IMG/VR virus record: IMGVR_UViG_3300033144_006951
Coordinates: 1 to 30,251 of that record
DNA: 30,251 bases
Reading direction: 5' to 3' (one strand)
Source of the DNA: a virus
Shown here piece after piece: positions 22,951-30,251 of the stretch; the first letter of the stretch is position 1; each line of letters begins with the position of its first letter. The notes beneath the pieces were generated by a model. The model was not told the origin of the DNA. It worked only from the letters and a program-made list of their open reading frames with translations, and made no database searches. A program made the position numbers and the translations under genes.

Positions 22951-25900
22951 TGACTGATGCATATGATCCTCTTGAACTGTTCGAAAAGGCAGAAAAAAGT
23001 ATGCCAGAACAATCTATCATTCAAAGGATGTCTAAGATTCCTGGGAGAGTAGATTCTGGAGTATATGACCCTCTCAAAATAATACGAAAAGATGGCAGTA
23101 TAATTCCACCTCCTCCTAAAATTGATGAACCTTCAATAGGTAAAGATTTTATAAAACCAACATTAGAGGCTGTTCCCAAGATTGTAGCAACAGGTTTACT
23201 TGAAATACCTGCAGTTACAGCTGGGTTAGCTACCCATCCTATGCGAATGGCGAAAGATATCAGCACAAGTCTCGGGGAGGTGATGCCTAAGACTTGGAGT
23301 CCTGATATGTCAGTGGAGGAAAAGAATGTAATAATCAGGAAATTTAAATCTGCTGGAATGAAGGGGTTAGCAAAAGCTGCAGAAGGTACTAAGAAGTTAA
23401 TGGCAGCACCTGTTACTGTTTTATTAAAAACTGAAGCAGAAAGAAAGGGTTTTGAGAATGTGATGAAACCCATGTCTTGGTTTTTTAATAATGCAGCAAG
23501 AGGATGGGGAGCACTCGCAGAATTAGACGTAACGGGGTCACTGTCAAAAGCTGCTAAAGTAGCTACTGGAGAGTCAGAAGGTTCACATATTATAGTTCCT
23601 ATTCTAAAAGCTGTTGGCGAAACTGCAGGAATGTTCGCTCTTAGTGGAGCGATAAAAGGGATTAGAGGTTCTAAGTGGTACAAGAGTTTAAATAGAAGAG
23701 AAAAACAATATGCTGATGCTACTATAGAAAGTGAAGTAGATGAGAGAGCAGAAGCTACGAAGGCAGAGAAAACTACCGAGAAGAAATTTAAAGCAGAAAG
23801 TAAAAAGGAATTTAAAACAGAAGCAAAAAAACATACATATAGAGAAGAAGTCTTCACTGAGAAAGAATCTGGTCCTGAAAGAGAATATACTTTTGCAGAG
23901 AAGTTAAGAGAGCGTGAAAGAGAAAGAAGAAAGAATCTTTCTAAAGAAAGTAAGAAAGAACAGGCTGAGAAAGTAAGAAATATTAGGAGAGAGTGGGCGG
24001 ATAAAGCTAAAAGAGAAGAACTTTTACGAAAACATGTTGGTGTTGATCCCGCTGAAACTATGGCGAGAGCTGCTGAGGAAGCAGCAAGGGAAGTTAAAGA
24101 AAAAGAAGTAGGAGCAAAGGAGGAAGCAGTTCCAGGAGAAGAAGTTCCAGGGGAAGAAGTGGGTATGCCTGCTGTGCAAGAAGTTCCTAAGCAAGAAGGG
24201 GAAGGGTTAGTCACTCAGGAATCACTTTCTAAATCTCTCCTCAGAGAAGTCATGCAGGAAAGAGGAATTAAACGTGTTCCTCGAATTACTGATGAGATTC
24301 CAGAGGCAGAGATTCTCTCTACCGAGATGATTGAGAGGTTAGAGGCTAATAAGCCAGGTAATTCGATTCCGAAATTAAAAGATAGTGGAGTCCCAGCTAT
24401 TAGAAAAAGAACTGATGAAGTTGTTATTGATGGAAAGAAGGTCGTAAAGGTTCCTAAAGTTATTAAAGCCTCTGAAACTAAAACTGCAGTCTTGTCTAAA
24501 GTCAAAGCTGAGAAACACAGAAAACATAAAGCAAAAATAAACGCTATACGTACTGATGCTAATGTTTCAAAAGTTAAATCAACCGCTCAAAAATTAGTAA
24601 AGACTACTAAAACTGTTGATTTAGCTGATTATGATAAGGATAAAGTTGAGCATTTTGAAAGTAGGATAAAGGAAATAGAGCCATTAGAAAAACCAGTAAA
24701 AAAAGAGAGAGATACAATAAATAAAGCAGCACTTAAAGCTGGAGGAATAATCAAAAGAAAAAAGAATTTTAAATCTTCCGGAGTGTATATTGCAACTTTT
24801 GGTAAAGAGGAAGTTGAGTTAAGCACTGCTTACAATAAAAAAGTTGCAAAGTGGCACGTAAAATATCCAGGTGGTAAATGGGAACCAGCTGGTGAATCTC
24901 CGTCTGAGTTTATTCCTAAGATTAAAGAAAGACTCATCATACCAGAAGAAGTTGTTAAAATCTTAGATTACGAAGGTATTGTAGATGGGGCTAAGTTTTA
25001 CGAAGAAGATGCTATTGAATACTTAGAAGCTAAGTATAATAAAAAGGCTGGTGAAGATTTTATAAGGTATAAAAAACTTTATACTCAAAATCGTCAATCA
25101 AAGGCTTTTGCTAAAGTAGTTAAAGAGCAAAATGCTATAATTGATAGTCTTGGTGCTACTAAAATACATAAAGTACTGACGAAAGCTCAGAAAGATTTCG
25201 TCAAGCCAGAGACACTAAAACGAAAGGTTAGAGAGTTATTTATCAATGAAGTTATAAGTGGTGCTGAATATGTCCAGGCGCATGCGAAGTTAAGTAAAGG
25301 CGATTTAACTGGTGTTGAGGAAATAATTAAGACTGCCGAAAAAGAACCCACAGAGATAAAAATACCAGATGTTGTCACAAAATTAGTAGTTGAGGAAATA
25401 GGTGGTAAAGTATTTGAGAGTGGGAAAGACACCTACAAAGAATGGACTGACGAAATGCAGAAGTTGCTTGGTAATAAGTGGGGGAAAAATAAACTCTCTG
25501 CTAAACTTTTCTGGGACAAAGTACTTAAACCTATTACGAACCAAAGAGGTTTCGTTGTAATCAGGCAAGGCGATAAAATAGAGAGGTATAAACGATTAGG
25601 CTTTAATACCTCTAAATTGCATGTACCAGTAGGATTCGATAAACATCTTGGAATAATGTCGACAAGACTTAAGAATATTGATCCAGTATTTAAGTACAAG
25701 TTGAGAAAGTTTGAATTGACTAATTTGCTACGTATTTTTAGGTGGGAAGATGGAGTAATTCCTATGTTTGTCGCAGCAAAAAAGAAAATGAATAAGTTTG
25801 ATTACAACGCTTTTGATATTGCAAGGAAAAATAGTGATGTTGCAATACTTAAAGTCTTAACGAAAAAGTATAATATTGGAAAAGAGTATAATAGATATTC

Positions 25901-27515
25901 TGCAACAATGAGAGAGATAGAAATGTTTGCAAGGAAATTAGGTTTCAGGTTTAAACATGTGAAGAATTTTCATTCAAGACAGGTTATTAAAGTAAGTAAA
26001 TATCTTGATTATCTTCATGGTACTGATGCACGATCTACTATCGAATTTCTAATTGATAAGAGAAATAAAAAGTTAGTGCAAGAAAAGAAACCTCTAATGA
26101 CTGAAGATGAGAAAGCAATATATATCGGACAGATACTTAGAGGAGTCCACGGTGACAGAATAACGTTGTCTAAACCTGGGCAGTTAAAGATGAGGACAGT
26201 AGAAAACGTTACTATGAAGACGAATAAATTCTATGCACATTCTGACTCAGCTACTTTAAAGTATATTAGAGATATATCAGAGGCGCTAACTGCTGCTGAG
26301 TTATTCGGAAAAGGCGGAGGGATTAAGGGAAGAATTCCTACACCATCTGAATCAATCGGACAAGTTGTTCTTGATTTATTGCAGAAGAGGGAGATAACTC
26401 CTTCCCAAGAAACTCAGCTTACAAGAATGTTAAATGCAAGATTTAATAGAAAAACACCAAGTGCAGTTATGCGTGGATTTAAAGATATAACATATCTCAC
26501 ATTAATGGGAGATATATTCTCGGGTATTCAGCAGATAGGTGATATAGCATACGCTGTTTATGACACTGGGCCATTGCAGACTATTAGATCATTTAAACAT
26601 GTTCTTAGTAAAACGAATGTGATGGAGATGAGAGACTATGGACTTAATACGATTGGAGCAGAGTTTATAGATAAGAGTGTACTGAGTAATCTTGTCGATA
26701 AAACTTTTGTTGTTAATGGCGTTAGAGGATTTGACTATTTAGGTAAAGATATTTTAGGAGATGCACTTTACTACACTGCAGTCAGAAGAGCGAGAAATCC
26801 TAAAAAATATACTAAGTTTGTAAAAGAACTCGACGAAGCTACACTAGGACTCGGGAAGGAAACGTTAGAAGATTTTAAAATGGAAAGGAAAACATATGGT
26901 ACTTTACTTTACGTATTCAATAAAATAAGTGATAGACAACCTATTACGCCACTCGAATTGACTGAAATGCATGCAAAGGGTGGTAACTGGAGTATTATGT
27001 ATGTTTTTAAAAGTTTTCCATTGAAAAGACTTGATGTATTCAGGACAGAGTGTTTTGAGCAAATGAAAACGAAAAATACAAGACTTCTGGGAATAAGGAA
27101 TCTTATTCATTTAACTGCACTACTCACGTTGGCTGATGCTACATTAGATACAGTAAGAGATTTTTTGCTTGGAAGACCTTTTGACTTATCTGGAACTGTA
27201 ATTAGTAATCTATGGCAAATGGCTGGTGCAACTAAATTTCTTCTACCAGCTGTAAAAAGAGAAGGTGCGGGTACAGCACTCATTCATCAACTACTTCCAC
27301 CTGCAAAAGTTTTTGATGATGTCTCAAGAGACATATTTAATGGCCCTGGAGAATACGGACTCAGGAGCGTTTCAGATATTCCGCTTGCTGGAAGATCTAT
27401 TTCAAGTAGAGTAGGGAGAGAGAAGTCACTGAGAGATAAGAAGAATAAGGGACTAAGAGGAAAATCAAGTTATTCTGGGTATTCATCAGCGTATAGTAGT
27501 AAGACGACAAACTAA
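22950..27515 (+). CDS. Giant internal virion protein
   Basis: 1521 residues, the largest gene. The N-terminus holds short hydrophobic stretches (APVTVLLKTEAERKG, then IIVPILKAVGETAGMFALSG); residues about 250-400 are Lys/Glu-rich and low in complexity, including a PGEEVPGEEV repeat. The C-terminal third (from about 1170, KTPSAVMRGFKDITYLTLMG) with RQPITPLELTEMHAKGGN, a hydrophobic helix pair (IRNLIHLTALLTLADATLD) and SDIPLAGRS near the end resembles the C-terminal region of the very large internal proteins of podoviruses. These are ejected with the genome. A lytic transglycosylase domain is sometimes present in relatives; I do not see clear catalytic motifs here. Confidence 0.65.
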   Translation: MTDAYDPLELFEKAEKSMPEQSIIQRMSKIPGRVDSGVYDPLKIIRKDGSIIPPPPKIDEPSIGKDFIKPTLEAVPKIVATGLLEIPAVTAGLATHPMRMAKDISTSLGEVMPKTWSPDMSVEEKNVIIRKFKSAGMKGLAKAAEGTKKLMAAPVTVLLKTEAERKGFENVMKPMSWFFNNAARGWGALAELDVTGSLSKAAKVATGESEGSHIIVPILKAVGETAGMFALSGAIKGIRGSKWYKSLNRREKQYADATIESEVDERAEATKAEKTTEKKFKAESKKEFKTEAKKHTYREEVFTEKESGPEREYTFAEKLRERERERRKNLSKESKKEQAEKVRNIRREWADKAKREELLRKHVGVDPAETMARAAEEAAREVKEKEVGAKEEAVPGEEVPGEEVGMPAVQEVPKQEGEGLVTQESLSKSLLREVMQERGIKRVPRITDEIPEAEILSTEMIERLEANKPGNSIPKLKDSGVPAIRKRTDEVVIDGKKVVKVPKVIKASETKTAVLSKVKAEKHRKHKAKINAIRTDANVSKVKSTAQKLVKTTKTVDLADYDKDKVEHFESRIKEIEPLEKPVKKERDTINKAALKAGGIIKRKKNFKSSGVYIATFGKEEVELSTAYNKKVAKWHVKYPGGKWEPAGESPSEFIPKIKERLIIPEEVVKILDYEGIVDGAKFYEEDAIEYLEAKYNKKAGEDFIRYKKLYTQNRQSKAFAKVVKEQNAIIDSLGATKIHKVLTKAQKDFVKPETLKRKVRELFINEVISGAEYVQAHAKLSKGDLTGVEEIIKTAEKEPTEIKIPDVVTKLVVEEIGGKVFESGKDTYKEWTDEMQKLLGNKWGKNKLSAKLFWDKVLKPITNQRGFVVIRQGDKIERYKRLGFNTSKLHVPVGFDKHLGIMSTRLKNIDPVFKYKLRKFELTNLLRIFRWEDGVIPMFVAAKKKMNKFDYNAFDIARKNSDVAILKVLTKKYNIGKEYNRYSATMREIEMFARKLGFRFKHVKNFHSRQVIKVSKYLDYLHGTDARSTIEFLIDKRNKKLVQEKKPLMTEDEKAIYIGQILRGVHGDRITLSKPGQLKMRTVENVTMKTNKFYAHSDSATLKYIRDISEALTAAELFGKGGGIKGRIPTPSESIGQVVLDLLQKREITPSQETQLTRMLNARFNRKTPSAVMRGFKDITYLTLMGDIFSGIQQIGDIAYAVYDTGPLQTIRSFKHVLSKTNVMEMRDYGLNTIGAEFIDKSVLSNLVDKTFVVNGVRGFDYLGKDILGDALYYTAVRRARNPKKYTKFVKELDEATLGLGKETLEDFKMERKTYGTLLYVFNKISDRQPITPLELTEMHAKGGNWSIMYVFKSFPLKRLDVFRTECFEQMKTKNTRLLGIRNLIHLTALLTLADATLDTVRDFLLGRPFDLSGTVISNLWQMAGATKFLLPAVKREGAGTALIHQLLPPAKVFDDVSRDIFNGPGEYGLRSVSDIPLAGRSISSRVGREKSLRDKKNKGLRGKSSYSGYSSAYSSKTTN

Positions 27516-27525
27516 AGGAGAAAAA

Positions 27526-27888
27526 ATGAGAGCGTTAGAATTATTTGATAATGAGATAATTGTAGCAGGTGGATGGATAGAAAGTTTTGACATAGACCTC
27601 AAGTATATTGAACCTCTTGAAGGATATTTTTCAGCTCAAGTTAAACTTACTGGTACAGGAAAGGTAAAGATTTCTTACAGTTCTTCTAATGACGGTGAAG
27701 ATTTTATTAACCAATCTACTACTGTTGATCTAATCAGTGAAGAATTTACAGCTACAAGTGGTCCAAAGTCTAATGGAAAAGACGTTATTTCTTTCTCTCC
27801 TGAGCCATCAAGATTTTTGAAGCTTAGAATCGAAGAGATTGGTGCTGTTAATCCTGTTACTGTTTCAGCTACATTACTTGCAGCGTAA
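27526..27888 (+). CDS. Small phage structural protein
   Basis: 120 residues. The pattern GYFSAQVKLTGTGKVKISYSSSNDGEDFI, then TSGPKSNGKDVISFSPEPSRFLKLRIEE is a beta-sandwich of a family often encoded near tail fibres in phages. There is no enzymatic motif. It has an AAAGGAGA site and ends 11 bases before the fibre gene. Probably a virion surface or tail-attachment protein. Confidence 0.65.
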   Translation: MRALELFDNEIIVAGGWIESFDIDLKYIEPLEGYFSAQVKLTGTGKVKISYSSSNDGEDFINQSTTVDLISEEFTATSGPKSNGKDVISFSPEPSRFLKLRIEEIGAVNPVTVSATLLAA

Positions 27889-27899
27889 GGAGATATTAC

Positions 27900-29588
27900 A
27901 TGGCTTGGGATTTTATAAAAAAACTGTTGAGCACAAAACACAGTTGGACTGGTGAACAGTCTTTTGAGGATATTAACGTAACTGGCGGCAGTATTAAAGA
28001 TATCAATGATCTCGCAATTGCTGATGGCGGCACAGGTAAAAGCACAGCCCTGGAGGCATTTAACGTATTGAAGCAATCTGCTACAGAAACGTCAACAGGA
28101 GTAGTCGAACGTTCTACGGATGCTGAGGTGATATCGGGTGCAGCTGATGTGATCCCAGATGCAAAACAGATCGGCGATAACTATGCTAAAACCTCAGATT
28201 TAACCGCTGATAATATAAATTTTTTAAAGCTTGGCGCGCCATCCCTTGAATCTGTTCAGGACTGGTTTAACGTAACACAGTCATCTGGTTTAATCTCGGG
28301 TGGCGCTATCACAGATAATGAAGACGGGAGCGTGACGGTTCAATCTGGTGAGGGTTTTATAAAAACAGCTGACTCGCCAACAGCAGAAACAAAATTTTTC
28401 AAATGGGATACAGGCATTAATGTAACGTTGACAGATAACGGAAGTATTAATTGGATTTGTGTATGTTATAACTCTGGGGCGCCGATAATTCAGGCCACTA
28501 CGGCTTTTGATTCGATTAATTATACTACTCAGTTTTTTATCGGGATAGTTTATCGTGAAGGCACAACCATCAATATTCAAGAAGTCGGGTCACGGCGTTA
28601 TGATCTTGCACATAGACAGGCATTAAGGGAATATGATCTGCGAGGTTTTGAGCGATCTGATGGTTTGAAATTAGGCGCAACTGGGACTCCTGCTCTTAAA
28701 GTAAGTTTAACAGCCGGACATTACTATGCACTGTATGAGAAGCAGGCGATTGATGCCATCAATACGAACGTTGCCGGGTTAGTGCGGTATTGGCATCGAG
28801 ATGGCTCAGGAGGTTGGAATCAATCAACTGAAACGACATATGAAAATATTCATTACGATGATGGGGATGGTACACTCGGAGAATTAGGCGCTGGGAAATA
28901 TGGCAATATTTGGTGTTTCGTATCCTTCGACGGAAACCTTAATTTCGTGTACGGCCGGCTGAACTCATCTACACTAAGTATCAATCAAAACGAAAAACTT
29001 TATACCGACCTGCCTGATTTTATCTCTAAGTTCTGTATCTTAATCGGCAAGGTTATTGTTCGTGAAGGACAAACAACAACTGAAGAAATTATTTCAGCTT
29101 TTAAAACCACTTTAGAAACGGCCCAGGCAGTTGATCATAATAATCTTGCAAATTTGAATGTTGGTGATTATAAGCATCTGTCAGCTGATGAAAAGACTAA
29201 ATTCGATGGTATAGAGGCATTGGCAGACGTGACCGATGCTACGAATGTTGAGGCTGCTGGAGCTGCAATGATTACTATTCCTGGCGTAAACGATGATATC
29301 ACAGCCATGACAGGCCTGGATGATGATGGAATCCCAGTGATAAAAGTGGCTGGGGCTGCAAGAGAAGGTCTTTTCGGTACTGGCACTTTTGCAAGTGATA
29401 CGGGCGACACGATAGACATAACAGCTCTTGCAGTTGGAACTACATCCTATCACGTAGATATCACGCCGGATATTTCAAGCGGCTATATCGGAGAAATTAG
29501 CGTTGAATCAAAAGCAGAAAATTCATTTGTAGTGAAAAATTCAGGGAGTGATATTACAACAACATTTACATGGAGCTTAACATTATGA
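27900..29588 (+). CDS. Tail fibre protein
   Basis: 562 residues. The first 25 or so residues (AWDFIKKLLSTKHSWTGEQSF) would attach to the virion. The AIADGGTGKSTALEAFNVL motif, ATETSTGVVERSTDAEVISG, and the later HNNLANLNVGDYKHLSADEK motif are typical shaft and trimer repeats of tail fibres. The C-terminus (about 500-562) is a beta-rich tip. Codon choice changes from AT-rich (first 30 codons) to GGC, CTG, GTG and CCG in the rest, which suggests that the distal part was replaced by recombination. Start follows AAGGAG. The stop overlaps the next ATG. Confidence 0.8.
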   Translation: MAWDFIKKLLSTKHSWTGEQSFEDINVTGGSIKDINDLAIADGGTGKSTALEAFNVLKQSATETSTGVVERSTDAEVISGAADVIPDAKQIGDNYAKTSDLTADNINFLKLGAPSLESVQDWFNVTQSSGLISGGAITDNEDGSVTVQSGEGFIKTADSPTAETKFFKWDTGINVTLTDNGSINWICVCYNSGAPIIQATTAFDSINYTTQFFIGIVYREGTTINIQEVGSRRYDLAHRQALREYDLRGFERSDGLKLGATGTPALKVSLTAGHYYALYEKQAIDAINTNVAGLVRYWHRDGSGGWNQSTETTYENIHYDDGDGTLGELGAGKYGNIWCFVSFDGNLNFVYGRLNSSTLSINQNEKLYTDLPDFISKFCILIGKVIVREGQTTTEEIISAFKTTLETAQAVDHNNLANLNVGDYKHLSADEKTKFDGIEALADVTDATNVEAAGAAMITIPGVNDDITAMTGLDDDGIPVIKVAGAAREGLFGTGTFASDTGDTIDITALAVGTTSYHVDITPDISSGYIGEISVESKAENSFVVKNSGSDITTTFTWSLTL

Positions 29589-29863
29589 AACCTAACGTAA
29601 CGATATTGAATAATATATTAACAATTGATGGATATTCCGGAGAAATTGATCTCGCACAATTGCAGATGCCTGATCAGGTAAGGGCCCGGATTTACGATAA
29701 TGATGGCGCTCTCGATATAGCAGGCACATGGCTACTATGTGAGGTAATCCTGCCCGCAATCAGCTATGATTCAGTCGGGGAGGGTGAAGAGACGCAATCT
29801 GTTCGAAAAGATATGGATGATTCTGACGTGACTGTAATTCTTTGGGATTTGAAGGAAATTTAA
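29585..29863 (+). CDS. Small tail-associated phage protein, unknown
   Basis: 92 residues from the ATG at 29585, which overlaps the fibre stop as ATGA and has GGAG 9 bases upstream; an earlier ATG at 29570 would add only five residues and lacks a site. It reads MKPNVTILNNILTIDGYSG at the start and has an acidic C-terminal half (DNDGALDIAGTWLLCEVILP). No family is recognised. It lies in the GC-richer block and may be a fibre chaperone or assembly factor; this is only position-based. Confidence 0.5.
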   Translation: MKPNVTILNNILTIDGYSGEIDLAQLQMPDQVRARIYDNDGALDIAGTWLLCEVILPAISYDSVGEGEETQSVRKDMDDSDVTVILWDLKEI

Positions 29864-29864
29864 T

Positions 29865-30122
29865 ATGGCCACTATTATCAGCAGATCAAAATTATATCTT
29901 GGAACTGAAATTTTGTGGTGCCCACAATGCAAAGGGGTTGTGCCGATTCCAGTACATTCAGATATGCCGGAACGGGTTTATTTATCGTGTCGTGGCTGTG
30001 GCTATCGTGCGGTGCTCAACACAGTGCCAATATTGGATAAATACGGTCTACCTCATGGATTAAGCCAATCAGAACGGCGGCAGACAGCAACTTGTTTAAA
30101 AAATGAAGTAGCAAAAATATAG
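29865..30122 (+). CDS. Small zinc-ribbon-like phage protein
   Basis: 85 residues. Two Cys pairs, WCPQCKG (about residues 18-22) and LSCRGCGYRA (about 42-45), 20 residues apart, have the spacing of a zinc ribbon. The remainder is basic at the end. No known family is identified; possible nucleic acid or protein binding. It lies between the fibre accessory gene and the truncated final gene, and begins 1 base after the previous stop. Confidence 0.6.
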   Translation: MATIISRSKLYLGTEILWCPQCKGVVPIPVHSDMPERVYLSCRGCGYRAVLNTVPILDKYGLPHGLSQSERRQTATCLKNEVAKI

Positions 30123-30131
30123 GAGTCATAT

Positions 30132-30251
30132 ATGAGTCTGATGGATTTGAGCTTTTGGGATAATTACAAACATACAATCGAAGCGCTCAGCGGTGGCCGA
30201 AACACAGTTGAATTTGATGATCTTGACCTGCCCAGCGTGATGGTGCGGATA
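30132..30251 (+). CDS. Partial: receptor-binding-type tail protein, N-terminus only
   Basis: An open frame of 40 codons runs off the window. It starts MSLMDLSFWDNYKHTIEALS and continues GGRNTVEFDDLDLPSVMVRI. The segment around NTV--DD---PSVMVRIP is the usual N-terminus of a group of phage host-range proteins that carry a formylglycine-generating-enzyme-like (C-type lectin) domain; some relatives are targets of diversity-generating retroelements. Only the N-terminus is visible, so neither the lectin domain nor a retroelement can be confirmed. AGGAG lies 7 bases upstream of the ATG. Confidence 0.5.
   Translation, partial: MSLMDLSFWDNYKHTIEALSGGRNTVEFDDLDLPSVMVRI

Noticed and set aside
23021-24214. 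397-codon minus-strand frame
   Set aside because: Antisense shadow of the low-complexity part of the giant virion protein; no ribosome site or family.

Overview
The window is the head-and-tail structural module of a tailed, double-stranded DNA bacteriophage or prophage with a short-tailed (podovirus, P22-like) virion plan. The evidence is the order of recognisable genes: small terminase-like protein, large terminase, portal, scaffold, HK97-fold coat of the P22 type, gp4-like tail accessory factor, tail and hub proteins, a GNAT-like protein, glycine-zipper ejection proteins, a 1521-residue internal virion protein, then tail fibre genes. The DNA is AT-rich, with strong AGGAGG-type ribosome binding sites, AGA arginine codons and tight TAATG/ATGA gene junctions. 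The host cannot be named from the sequence. No replication, lysis, integrase or tRNA gene is visible.

Layout. Bases 1-1033 are non-coding and unusually rich in repeats: a CAGGTR hexamer run, AT-rich direct repeats, long palindromes, three 23-bp iteron-like units and a hairpin terminator. One gene lies on the minus strand (1034-1504), bracketed by a 30-bp inverted repeat (921-950 and 1528-1557). Bases 1505-2045 are again non-coding, with direct repeats, a GC hairpin with a T-run, three 25-bp palindromic tandem units and a good sigma70 promoter (1982-2010). From 2046 to the window end every gene is on the plus strand and nearly gap-free.

The most striking content is two inteins in neighbouring head genes. 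The large terminase intein (2953-3972) starts with Cys and sits inside the ATPase P-loop. The portal intein (6418-7413) starts with Ala and carries the Trp/Cys/Thr triplet of class 3 inteins. Both contain LAGLIDADG endonuclease motifs; the terminase one has Asn in place of a catalytic Asp. The packaging motor and the portal it docks on would therefore both need protein splicing.

A second signal is a 33-bp imperfect palindrome (arms close to CTCAGTAAGTGTCAA and TTGACACTTRCTGAG) found in four non-coding spots (424, 2651, 12056, 21329), three of them just before blocks of late genes. It may be an operator, a phage-specific promoter or an RNA processing hairpin.

The right end (from about 27980) shifts to higher G+C and different codon choice, beginning inside the tail fibre gene. 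This suggests an exchanged host-recognition module. The last, truncated gene begins like phage receptor-binding proteins that can carry a formylglycine-enzyme-like domain.
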